Shown piece by piece: positions 23,293-33,682 of a DNA stretch of 64,000 nt. Within the stretch, counting starts at the first letter, position 1. Each line of letters starts with the position of its first letter. A program made the translations under genes and the position numbers. The stretch covers positions 124,001-188,000 of the forward strand of contig JAEBUN010000007.1 in assembly GCA_023014365.1 (NCBI GenBank), given 5' to 3'. Below the pieces are notes generated by a model. It had not been told where the DNA came from. It saw only the letters and a list, made by a program, of their open reading frames with translations, and made no database searches. Source of the DNA: Lepiota brunneoincarnata (taxonomy: Eukaryota > Basidiomycota > Agaricomycetes > Agaricales > Agaricaceae).

Positions 23293-25327
23293 ATGGACAG
23301 AAACATGTGCAGCAACAAGAGAGCTTGTCATGATGAAGATTCAGATTCTTCCTCTAGTAAGCAATGTTCACTTTACTGTTGTCCTTGTCTTGCTAACACT
23401 GTCTTCAGACTATACTGAGCCAAGGAGCGCCCTTATGGCTCCAGGAAATGCATCTTCTCCTTCAATCATGCAATGTAAGTCGCATTTTTCCCCCGTTCTC
23501 ATTGTCATCACTCATGTTTTTCTCTGCTTTTAGGTCTCACTATTCGCCTACCAGCGTGTCGCAACCTCCTGCCTCAATGGGAACCACCAGCACCACATAC
23601 TAGGAGGGCTAGAGGAGGGCGAGGAGCTCGAGGAGCTTGCGGAAATCATCAGGTAGGTGTGGCAAGGACTCCTCCTCCACCATACTCTCCGTCCTGCGAA
23701 CCAACTCCTCTGCCGGCCTCTCCCTTGGCCGCTCCAGTGCCAAGACGCATGATTTCCATTGCATCATTGTGCAATCCAACCAACAAGTGCTCTGCCAGAT
23801 TTTCCACAGAACCCTCGTCAGGTATCCCTGTTGGCGGGCCCTCTGGTGGATTATCCACAGAGGCTTCGTCCAGTTCAATGTTGCTGCCCCCTCTCGCCGT
23901 CTCTCTGCACACCCTGGACAAGGAAGACTCGCTGGTGCTCCCTCCCTTGGGTATTGCATCAGGTTCAGAGGTGCTGGGCCCTTCAACAAACTGGCCTTCT
24001 TCCCCCGTACTCTCTTCTGCTACTTCAATGCGTAAGCTTAGTCATTTTTCACAATATATTTGTTCTTTCCGCTGACTTCTGCTTTAGTGCATATACCAGC
24101 TGCCTTTAAAGGCAAACAGAGGGCAAAATCATCAATGCCACCCCCTCTTCCCTTATTCCTGGCGGGTTCTAACTTGTCATCATGTTCTCCGGTCCCTGAG
24201 GTCTCTCAAGCCGACCTCTTTAAAATCTTTAGCTGGTCGTCTTCTCTGGATGAGCAACATGTGCTGGCTTCGCCTAGGTGCTCAACACCATCACCACCTC
24301 ACTTAGCTGGCGCTCCAGTCAAGTCTCCCGCAAGCGCTGTGGAGATTTCACCTTCTCCAGATTTGGAGCTCCTTCTGGAGCCTTCACCTGCCCCTCAAGA
24401 ACCAACTTTTGTTTTTCAAGATGTGTTCTTAGCTTCTCCAACCCCCGTCCTTTCTCGTTTGCCTAGCCCAGTGGTTCCAGAGATCCCTCAAGAGTCCCCT
24501 CATGCTGGCCCATCATGTCAACAACACGTCCTTTCGTCCAAGAAGAGTTTGAACACACAGACGAAGAAATACGTTCCCCAAGTTCGCATTCGACACTCTG
24601 AGGCCGCCATTATTTGGGACCATGGATACCGCCACCTAGTCCCACTCTTTTGTGAGGACTTTCCTAGGCTGCTGGCAGCTAGCCAGCTTTCGGTACATTC
24701 TCCAAGTTTTTTTTTCATGTTTCCTTACTGAAGGTTTTGACATCCACCCCAGTATGTGCCACCTTGGTCTCGGTGTCCTTCCTGCACTGCTCGTAAGTTG
24801 GAGTGCGAGCCTCTGGGCAAGGGTAAGAAGTGTCACAGCTGTGACCTCTATAATTACCCCTGCACCTTCGCAGACCATCCGCGAGTCTCAGCTGGCGTTG
24901 TGAACGCCCTAGTCACGTCTTCACTGACCAGTGAATACTGTAAGTTTCTTTGTTCACTATTTTTTTCCTTTCTTATTCTCTTTATTTTCTAGATCTGGCT
25001 GCTTTTGCACATGTTGTGTCCTCCAGCTTGGTCAGCCTGGAGGCAAACCGCGTCGCTTACGAGGCTTCAGTGTTTCACCACCGTTGGGTGGTTTATCAGT
25101 TCATCCAGGAAATGCAAGCTACCTGGACGGCCTTGGAAGGTAACGATGTGGCGTTCATTGAGATGGGGATGGCCAACTCCATTGAAGACGTCGAGGTGTT
25201 CTTTGAGTTCGCCAACAACTTTCCGGGAGTCCCAACATACGAAGAATTTGAGGAGCTCAAATCACTTCTCTTCCTCGCTTTCCCAATGACTCAGGATCCA
25301 GAGTCTATCTTGGAGGACTTAAACTAG
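23293..25327 (+). CDS. Zn(II)2Cys6 protein encoded antisense inside the Ty3-type element (584 aa)
   Basis: Six exons read as one frame: 23293-23356, 23409-23474, 23534-24031, 24088-24692, 24753-24939 and 24993-25327. All five introns are GT-AG and 52-60 nt long. The exons total 1,755 nt including the stop. The N-terminal half is Pro/Ser-rich and probably disordered, with an Arg/Gly patch at residues 67-77. A perfect C6 cluster follows, with Cys at residues 419, 422, 429, 438, 441 and 448 (CX2CX6CX8CX2CX6C) and TARKLE after the second Cys. The C-terminus is acidic and helical. Zn2Cys6 domains bind DNA, usually as dimers on symmetric sites. No stop interrupts it although gag-pol on the other strand is broken. 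No TAAGCTTA lies in its exons; one forms the 5' splice site of intron 3. Target and role are inference. Confidence 0.82.
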
Positions 25328-25683
25328 CTGCTCCCCTTTTATACCTTTATCTCTTGAATGTAACATCCTATTTTGTCCTGTAGATACATTCATAATTAAA
25401 GATTCTTGTCTCTTGGTATCCTTCTGAGTTAAGCTTGAGGCCTTTCTGAAGACCCTGAGCTAAGCTAAGGCTTCCAGCTGCTTATACGCTCATTAGATAT
25501 TTCTCTGACACTTCTGCAATGCCTATTGCCCCTCAACGTGCTGTGATCCGCAATGCGTAGCGACCCAGCTCATCCGCTCCGGTTTACTTACAAGCCCGAA
25601 CCAGCCTGTCCATGATGTTCGAAAAAGCTCTTCGCGAAAAAGCTTGTGTCAAACTGTCAAACTGAAGCGCCCCTTGGGACCCA

Positions 25684-25693
25684 TCTCCCCCTA
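25684..25693 (-). promoter_or_regulatory. Second polypurine-tract-like sequence
   Basis: CATCTCCCCCTAGCCAAATTG here closely matches CATCTCCCCCTAACCAATTG at the 3' LTR. It lies between the two antisense genes and could prime plus-strand synthesis internally, or mark an old junction where the Zn2Cys6 gene was added. Confidence 0.4.
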
Positions 25694-25924
25694 GCCAAAT
25701 TGAAATCGGTGCCCTCACTGTTCCATCAGAATCCCTGTGCACACTGATAACCACAAGACCCTGGCAACATGTTACCTAATAAGGCAACTGTGGTTCAGCA
25801 AGTCTGTCAAAGGCTGGCTACTCAAGATTACAGGTTTCCTAGGCCTCTCAGGTCATAAGCTTAGGGTGGAGGGTGCTCTTCATCCACTTGTTATGATTTG
25901 TCATCACTGCCTACGGCCTTTTCT

Positions 25925-25931
25925 TATAAAA
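25925..25931 (+). promoter_or_regulatory. TATA box of the 359-aa antisense gene
   Basis: TATAAAA lies 46 nt upstream of the ATG at 25,977 in the context TCTTATAAAAGCGAGG. One TAAGCTTA octamer lies 62 bp further upstream (25,856-25,863). Confidence 0.6.
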
Positions 25932-25976
25932 GCGAGGGAGCGACGCCTCATTCTAGCAGACACCCTTCGCAAGAAA

Positions 25977-27324
25977 ATGGCTTCTTCTATCCCCCATCTC
26001 CAGGTCAAGCTCGACGATCTCATCAGCAATGCCAAAGGTCATCTTCAGCACCTGCAAAACGGCCAAGTTGCTCGTCCCCTTGTCAAGAAGGCTCTCCTTG
26101 CGTTCGACGCCCCTGGGGTATGTCTACTCTTTCCATGCTTCTCTCGCCATTTCTAAATCATTTCTAGTCTGCTTATATTGAAGCGTTATTGGAGGATAAT
26201 GAGGCTATCAAGCTTCATGTCAACCAGGACTACATCTTCCGTATCTGCAAGCTCTACAAAATTTACCAAAACAACTACCATTTGTCTTATGAGATGCCCG
26301 CGATCTATAAGGCGCTCTCTGAATGCTGTAGCTGCATTAATCGTGTTTGTTCTGAAGAATCCCACAAATCCAGGACCAAAGAGGCTCAGAACCCATCGTC
26401 CATGACTGGCTCTACTTCCTCCAACATTGCTGAAGGCTCTGCTGTCCCCAAACGTGTAAGCTTAGCATTCTTTTGGCTCCAATCATCTCCTCATGTATAA
26501 GCTTAGCCTCGCAAAGGTTGCAAGGCCCGTGTCTCTGCTGCTATTGTGGTAGACACCGATACCGAGCTTGCTGAGAGTATGACCAGTGCTTCCAACTCCT
26601 GAGCAACCAGTGCTGACATGGTAATATAGCTGCTTCTCAACCTATTACATTGGCTGAGATAATCACTCGCCTTCAGGACATGATAGTTGATGAGGAGGTC
26701 TCTCAAGCTATTGTCAAAGAGGTTCATGTAGTCTCGCCTTATCGCAAGCGTCATTTGTCTACCTCCGACATGGTGTGCCCAGCTCTACTCCCCCTAACCA
26801 CTGATTCTGACTTCATCCTTCGCTAGGAGGCCGTCAAAAAGTCCTCCTCATCTAAAGGCACTGTCCGTCTTCTTCCCTATTGTCAAGTTCCCAATATGAA
26901 CACTAAACACTGCTGTTATGCCCAGGCTGAACAGGTTCTAGCCAAAACCAACACCAATACTGCCAAGCGTGCCCATACCAAGTTTACTTCCGATGAGCGC
27001 ACCTTTGCAGGCTTATCTGGTGGGCAATTTCTTACTTCTATTCGCTAAGCTTAACGGTTCTGACACCTCTCCTGGGCAGCTCGTTTGCTCCAGGAACTCC
27101 AAAACCTCCTGTCTCACTCTCGCGACAAGTACAAATCCGAATCTCGTGGTGACGATGCTCAGTCAGTCGAATGCGACCTCAATTCGCTCAGCTGGGACTT
27201 CATCAATGCTATTCCCTTGCTCAAAGCCAACTTAAAGAGGTTCCAATTCCTCATTCAAGAGTGCATCCATCTTAAAAGCCTTTTGCGCAACCTTTCCGAC
27301 TTGGACAAGTCCTCCCCCGCTTAA
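25977..27324 (+). CDS. Second antisense gene in the Ty3-type element (359 aa, unknown function)
   Basis: Six exons join without stop: 25977-26117, 26168-26455, 26507-26576, 26630-26772, 26827-27019 and 27080-27324. They total 1,080 nt with stop. Introns are 50-60 nt and several have clear CTGAC branch sites. The product begins MASSIPHLQVKLDDLI and is mostly helical and charged. It has a basic patch PKRPRKGCKARVS around residue 142 and a helical end with FINAIPLLKANLKRFQFLI. I recognise no domain. Intron 2 (26456-26506) begins GTAAGCTTAG and ends TAAGCTTAG, intron 5 contains the octamer, and the stop codon TAA is the first three bases of another. It lies tail to tail with integrase. It may act with the Zn2Cys6 protein; that is inference from adjacency only. 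Confidence 0.78.
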
Positions 27325-27400
27325 GCTTAACGCTTTTACAGTCCCCAGGATAGTTTTCCTTTGATAAGTAGATAGTTCTGTCCACAATATCAGGTTTTTT

Positions 27401-28903
27401 CTATCCCTCCAACTCTTCTGGCTCCCATCTGTCACTAGGCTCATCCTCAGTAGTCTCCTCCAGGGTCTTCAGTCCCTCTGGCGACAGATCTAACAACTCT
27501 TGTAACTCCAGCGGCAATGGCATATGTTTTCTGGCTAAGTAGGGAATTACTCTGAACGCCGCCACTTTATTCTGCCATACAGAGCCATCCAACTCTGCCA
27601 GGATATATGATCCTCCCTTTGATCTAGATATGACCACCATGGGTCCTAGATACCTGGGTTTCATCTTCCTGTCTGCTGAGCTCTCTATAGCTGTGTTTCT
27701 CACTAATACTAAATCTCCTGGGCCGAAGTGATAATCTTTTATCTTATGCGCTGCTTGTCATTCCATCTCCCAAGCCTTGCTAAGCTTAGTGTCTGAAACA
27801 TGCTGACGCACCTCCTCAACATGCTGAACATGTTTTGCCAAAGCCTGAGCTCGGTATCCTATCAACCCGGCCATGGTTAAGTACTTATTTGGTAGTTGTA
27901 CTAGCCAAGTGGCCTCTTTGACATCCAGAGGTAGCACCAGGTGCACTCCGGTTACCAGAAAGTACAGGGAACACCCCATTCCTTTTCTAATGGTTATCCG
28001 ATCTGCCCACATAACGTGCGGTAGGTGCCAATACCACTTTTTGACATCTCCATCTGTAGCTTTGTACAACATTTGCTGCACATCCCAGTGGGCTCTTTCA
28101 ATAATCCCGTTCACTTTGGAATTGTAAGGAGATATTGTTACTCCTTTTATCCCATATTTTTCTTCCAGCCATCAAACAGCTTTCTTAAATGGAGAACCGT
28201 TGTCTGTGACAATCTTCACTATACAGCCCCATTGGCAAATGATATCTTCAAATAACCACTGCACAATCGAACTAGCATTCTCTTTTCTCAAAGCTTTTGC
28301 CTCCATCCAGGATGATAGTCCACACCTTCCATGCACAATGTAGCTACACCCATTAGAACTTGGTGTCATATGTAGCATGTCCACATGTAGCACTTGGAAT
28401 ATCGATGGTGTGGGCGTTACTATTGGTGGCGTCTTGATGATCACCTTTTGTCATTGCTGGCATAGATGGCATGATTGCACATACCAAGCTACGTCTCCTT
28501 CAACTTCCGGCCACCAGAACCTCTGCATTATAAGCTTAGTGGTTGCGTATGTTCCTCTGTGTCCTAGGAAGTCATGGCTGGCTCGCAACATATACATACG
28601 CTGCTCCTTATCCACTACTAGCTGATGTTGACTGCTAGGACTCATCCTATACAGTCTCCCCTCTTCATCCAAGAAGAAATGCTCCACCATATACTTAAGC
28701 TTACGCAGATCCGGCTCATCCAAGCCTTCAGCTGTGCTACTGCCCCCTGTTTTCAGGAATTCCCTGACTTTGGGTATTCTTCTGTCTTGTATTTGTGCTG
28801 TATCTGTCCTACACGATTCATCATATGCTTCCTCTATCTTGGTCAACTTTTCCTCTTCGAAATCTGGCACTAGCCTGACATCCGTCATTAAGCTTAGTAC
28901 TTG
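27401..28903 (-). pseudogene. Integrase region of Ty3-type pol
   Basis: Read leftwards, the region holds the zinc finger with His in HDFLGHRGTYATTKL and Cys in SCHLCQQ. The core follows with catalytic Asp in VLHVDMLHM and IVTDNGSPF and Glu in NGIIERAHWD. A C-terminal module contains [11 protein letters not shown] and ends at 27,401. In-frame stops lie at about 28,448 (TGA where CGA is likely), 28,169 and 27,755. The product would insert cDNA into chromosomal DNA, but this copy cannot make it. Confidence 0.88.
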
Positions 28904-30508
28904 TCAGTGGTTTTCTGGGCACACTGGGTCTTCTATAACCCTAAGCTTAGCCTGTTGTTCATCCAAGTACTCTTCCCGAGCTTGATCCAGCTCATACTCA
29001 AAATCATACACATCACGCGCCAGACCCTGGTTGAAGCCAGAGTGACTGTCGATCTCATCACAGAAGGCTTCCAAGGGTAATGGATCTGCAGCCCCTGGAT
29101 CTTCTTTGATCAACTCGAACTCCTCTCCCTCGTCCTCAGATCCGTCATCGAAATGACGGGCTGTCTCATCACCGGGATAGTAACGTTGTCTGGACAGTCC
29201 ATCCGGCCCAAATGTCTTCCCTTCTTTGTGTACTAGCATGAAGTGGAACAATCTAATGAAGTCCACCCAACAGTTTACAGTAGCATTCAGGAGTTTTCCT
29301 GGGTTGTTTAACATCCCAAAGAGAAACTTCGTGTCTGTTTCCACTACTAGATTTCTCGATCCCCACAATAAATATTTCTCCTGTTCCAGCACCATTCTTA
29401 AGCCGCATAGCTCTTGCCTGGGCTGAGAATACCTCTGCTGTCTCTTGTCCAATAATATTGACCCAAACTTCACATAATGTATAAGCTTAGCGTCTTCTAC
29501 ATCTCTCTGATATATATAGTATCCCACCGCCCTCCATGAGGTATCCACAGCTACTACTATGGGTTGTTTACTTGGGAATTTGGGGTTCCTGGTTGGGAAA
29601 CAGCGCTGAATTGCATCTTTCAGCTCCTGCTGCGCTTTCTGTTTGTTTTCTCCCCATTCAAACTCTTGTCCCTTCTTACACTTTTTGTATAGAGGTGCAG
29701 CAATGGCTATGAACTTTGGCATATGATTCCTGCAGCGCGTAGCTGTTCCTAGAAAACCCCTTAGCTCTGAGACATTCTTGCAATCCCCCCATCTTAAAAT
29801 TTTTCCGATGGTGTCTGTGGCAGGCAACCATCCTTTATAGAAGCATTCACAACCCACTACAGTGATTTCATCAGCGCAGATAGTCGTTCTGGGCCCAGAG
29901 AAGGTTCCCCCTACCTATTTCATCCTCTGTAGAATCCTATTGACCATCTGCATGTGTTCCCATACAAATCGTCGGATCCCTGGGTTCTTTTTCAACGTCT
30001 CTTCAGTGCCATCTGGCAACTTGTATCTGGTTTTCGGTCCCCTGATAGGTACATCATCTATGTATGGCATTGTGTATTCTGGTATCTCACTGGCTAGGAT
30101 CGCTGTTACATCCTCATGAAATATAGGCACTGAATTGGTCCATCCCATAGGTAGCGTCACTAAGCGTAGCACTCCAAAAGGCATCTGGAACATTGTTAAG
30201 TCCCAAGACGACTCAGCTAACAATCACTTGTCATATCCAACATATAGATCCAGGATGCCTCCACAAGCCCTGCCTGCAAAGTGCATTGCCAAATCTTCCG
30301 TTGCTGGTGGCAGCCCTGAATGTGCTATTGTTACTCTGTTCAGCGGTTCCAAGCTGTGTACCAGTCTCAAACTTTTTCCATCTTTCTTTACCACACAGAA
30401 CCATCTGGATCTATAGGATGAGTTTGATGGCTCGTATACACCAGCACTAATCTTTCTTTTTATAATGGCACAGACTTCATCATAGATTGCTGGTGGAATC
30501 GGAATGGG
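28904..30508 (-). pseudogene. Reverse transcriptase and RNase H region of Ty3-type pol
   Basis: The active-site YIDD is intact in TMPYIDDVPIRGPKTRY, with PFGVLRLVTLPMGWTNSV upstream. The thumb/connection has ELRGFLGTATRCRNHMPKF. RNase H begins at VVAVDTSWRAVGYYIY and includes VVETDTKFLFGML, ending KTFGPDGLSRQ. Breaks include TGA at about 30,225 in the stretch normally reading DER (CGA likely), TAG at about 29,912 and TGA at about 28,901 (CGA likely). The first 300 nt after 30,508 are shifted. Confidence 0.88.
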
Positions 30509-31150
30509 TTATTCAACCCACGGAGTATGTTCTACCATCGGTATCTTGATCGGCGGGAAGAAATCTTCCCTAAAACATCCCTTTTCCTCATCTGTCCAGG
30601 CAAATGCCTTTTCTTGAAGCATCATGATGTGGTGCATCAGCTTTCTTTCCTCTGGCCACAAGAAATCCCCTGCATGGGCTTCGTCCAGCTTAAGCTTATG
30701 CTCCTCAGTATATCTGCCTGTCAGGACAAACTCTGGAGGATGCATGCTAAGCTCAGGCATTTCTGCCAGCAGGTCCCCTTTTATTTCTCGTTTTATCCTG
30801 AATTTCTCCAGTAGATCACCCAACACTGGCCTCACTTTTAAGGCTACTGGTTTATATTTCTTCCCAGCCAGGCATTGTACCGTATCTTTGTCATCTTCTT
30901 CTGTTTTGAAGACAGTTATTCCCTGGTCCTCTGTGCCCTGCACGTTGGCTATGCATCCTAGGCACAATAATGCCATCGCTTTATCTTCTTGTGGACAGTC
31001 CTCATCGCATATGACTCGGTCAATGAACATTAGCTGTAGCTCGGCCTCTGAGAAGCTTCCTTTCGCTAAGCTTAGTGTTTGTGCGACGACAGGGCCCTTC
31101 TCATCATCATAGTCTATTATGCAAGCCACCTCTCCTTGTCCCTTGGTCAA
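30509..31150 (-). pseudogene. N-terminal pol region before the RT
   Basis: A 213-codon open block contains YKPVALKVRPVLGDL, TGRYTEEHKLKLDEAHAG and GDFLWPEERKLMHHIMMLQ, the standard lead-in to the RT in Agaricomycete Ty3 elements. It ends EHTPWVE with a stop just before the RT starts. Two octamers are read in frame, as HKLKL (30,691) and TLSLA (31,067). Confidence 0.8.
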
Positions 31151-31212
31151 CTCATCAAGGTTTCTTGAAAAATTTGACTGTTTTCTCTAAGCTTAAGAGG
31201 ATTACACTCTCC

Positions 31213-31764
31213 TCAAGCATAAGTTGGCAACACAGCCCTTTCTCTGGTATTTGGGTCCATAATAACCAAGGTTTGCTCACCACCGGCGCTATTCCTGACT
31301 TCGCTAGCAGTCATTACATCAAACGGTCGTCCCAGCAGTACTCGATATGTGGGGTTGCGAACTATGTGAACTTGTAAATAGATTGTGACTCCCCTGCAGG
31401 TAAAGCCTACATTCTTTGCCAACCCACAAGTCTTTTCAACCTGCCCATTCGCACTCTGCAAATTAATTGTAGTGTCTGGGTCCCAAGAAACTTGACATGC
31501 AATCGCCACTTCCTGACTCATAGATAGGATCTGTGACCCACTATCTAGCAAGGCCTCTTCCTGCCAAATCCCATTTATCAGAGTCGGAACTACTCTCAAC
31601 AGTTCGCATTCTTTAGCAGTAAACACTTGCCATCCCCTGTCTCTTCTGGGAAGTGACTCCAAGTACTGCATGATTGGATCCTGAGCTACCCAGGCTTGCA
31701 TTGCTGAGCCTTCTCGGAGCACTGTATCATACTTCCGAGAGCCATCTGCCAACTCCGTTATCAT
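31213..31764 (-). pseudogene. Retropepsin-like protease region
   Basis: The block has the aspartic protease signature ALLDSGSQILSM and the second conserved stretch YRVLLGRPFDVMT, with LQSANGQ between them. It would cleave the Gag-Pol polyprotein. It is separated from the upstream and downstream blocks by stops. Confidence 0.85.
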
Positions 31765-31937
31765 AACCTGTACCGGCCCACTATTAATTCCATATCTTCT
31801 GTATCATCTTCCAAGGAACCAACTCCTGCTATTAAGCTTTTATTCATAGGTACCCGTTTTCTCATAATTTGCTCTCTATAAGCATTCCTGTATAAAGGTG
31901 ACAATGCCAAGAGTTCTCCATGTGATACTGAGGCTTC

Positions 31938-33682
31938 TCACTTCAATACCCTGCTGAGTACTTCCTCAACATCGACATTCCTCTCTATAGGGGCCTGGTG
32001 CTTATACGCAGGCTCCTTCTTGGATGATTCCATCCTTCTGACAGGCAGCGGTGGTACCCCAACGACCGGGCGCAGTAGTTTCACATTCCTATATGGTAAT
32101 TCCCCTGCTACTGCATGCAGTGGTTTCTCTGTTGTCTGCCCTATTTCCTCATTTTCTGATTCTTCTGATCGCTCGGAATCTGATGCGTCCTCAGGAGTCT
32201 GTCCTCTGGCGAAGGCGACCTTCTTCTTCAGAGCCAGCTCCTTCCTCAAACCCTTTAGAAACCTGACTCCAAGTTCCAAGTCTTCACGCCACTCCTGGTG
32301 TCCAAATACTGGCTTGCCGAGGGCGTACCATCTGTCAAACCACTAAGCTTAGCCTGTATCTGGGCCAATTGCTTGGCCAAAGACTGTATCTCAACATTAT
32401 CATCCTTTCTGGTCATAAGCTTAACCTTTGGGGCACTCCCAGCGTGGATGGCAGCTGTTTCCAACATCTCCATGCGCTGCTTCAGATGGCGGATTTCTTC
32501 TTCTGCTGGCGACCTTTGGTTTTCTGACCTCAGGAACGCTTTCTGTGCAACCACTGCTGCCGCTGGCACTTGCAGTAACTCAGGCTCAACCTCTGGCAGT
32601 TCTAGTACCTGAACAAAGAGTTGTCCCTTTGTCGCATAGTACTTTGCTACTTTCTCTTTAATAGGCCCTTCCCCTTGAGGGATACTCAAGCTGTCTCCCA
32701 TATATATTTTGTTCCCTTTGACTCTAATTTGGCCAGCTTGTTTATCCACCTCCATGTCTGGGCAGAATAACCAACTATGCCCCAATAACCAACAGTAGAA
32801 ACACTTGCGATCAGAAAGCGACCCTGCTAGCCCACTTCCAGTATTCCTCTGAGCGTGATTATAGCCGGCATGATTATGTCCGTCCTTCGCCAAACTCTCT
32901 AAGTATGATTTTAAAGTATGCCCCTGGATATTCATGAGGTCCTTAAGCTCAGCGAGACCGCCTGCCATCTGCGAGACTTCATCCTGAAACTTCTGCTTTA
33001 AGCTTTGCAGCTCTTGCTTTACTACAGGGTCATAAGTCCCTGTTCCGGACGTCGCAGGTGGATGGCTCATCGATGCCAAGTTCACTGGCCTTGAATCCTG
33101 ATGAAGGGATCGCATAAGTGTTTTGCCAATCGAAATTTCGACAGCTTTATCTACGACAATCCTCCAATCATAGGGGTCCTCTTTGCGTAAATCCTTTGCA
33201 GTTAGTGCCGACCCATTGCTCACGGTTCTACGCGCCCCGGTGATTGCTAATCTCGCATTGAGTACATCCTGGAACACGGAGTCCAGTGTGCTCGTAAATA
33301 ACTTGACTAGCTCTTGGTTCGAGACTACTGCCAGCGACTTCAGGCACTTTTCTGCTTCTAGAATGAATTGCCTTTTGAAGTCCAAGACTCTATGCTCCTC
33401 ATTCATCGCAATGCCTCTACTCTCTGTGCAGAGTTCCCTCAATCGTCGCACTGAGCCCTGCTTGGCTGCCACAGTCTCAGGATACTCTTTCTTCAATCTC
33501 TCTACGAAGCCTGTCCAGCTTCCTGCTGGGAACTCTGCAAAACTCATCCACTCTTCACGGATATCCTGGTCCACATATGACACTGCCCAATTTATCCTTT
33601 CTGCATTGTCCATCATCTTCGTTATCATTGAAAAGGTGGAAACCTTTGGAGGTTTTAATATAGATAAATGGCTTGTTCCCAC
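31938..33682 (-). pseudogene. Gag region (capsid/nucleocapsid) and gag-protease linker
   Basis: A long open frame (about 33,682 to 32,255) holds the capsid-like part (ERINWAVSYVDQDIREEWMS) and one CCHC-like zinc knuckle remnant (CFYCWLLGHSWLFCPD). It then shifts into a linker (32,279-31,938) with APIERNVDVEEVLSRVLK and a TGA. No in-frame ATG exists before the LTR edge except the one at the LTR/internal junction. The last LTR codons nevertheless read KPPKVSTFS, a typical Gag N-terminal motif. About 25 residues normally following that motif are missing. Confidence 0.8.

Noticed and set aside
23609..23989. Long minus-strand frames opposite the 584-aa gene
   Set aside because: They are shadows of the Pro/Ser-rich exon; the plus strand has coherent splicing and the Cys6 domain.
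26577..26629. Stop codon TGA at about 26,601 in the 359-aa gene
   Set aside because: It falls inside a good 53-nt intron (GTATGA...CTGACATGGTAATATAG) that keeps phase, so it is not a nonsense mutation.
33622..33682. Gag start at 33,682
   Set aside because: The first codon is GTG and the nearest in-frame ATG is at the LTR junction. I keep the LTR-encoded Gag motif as an observation but not as a start.
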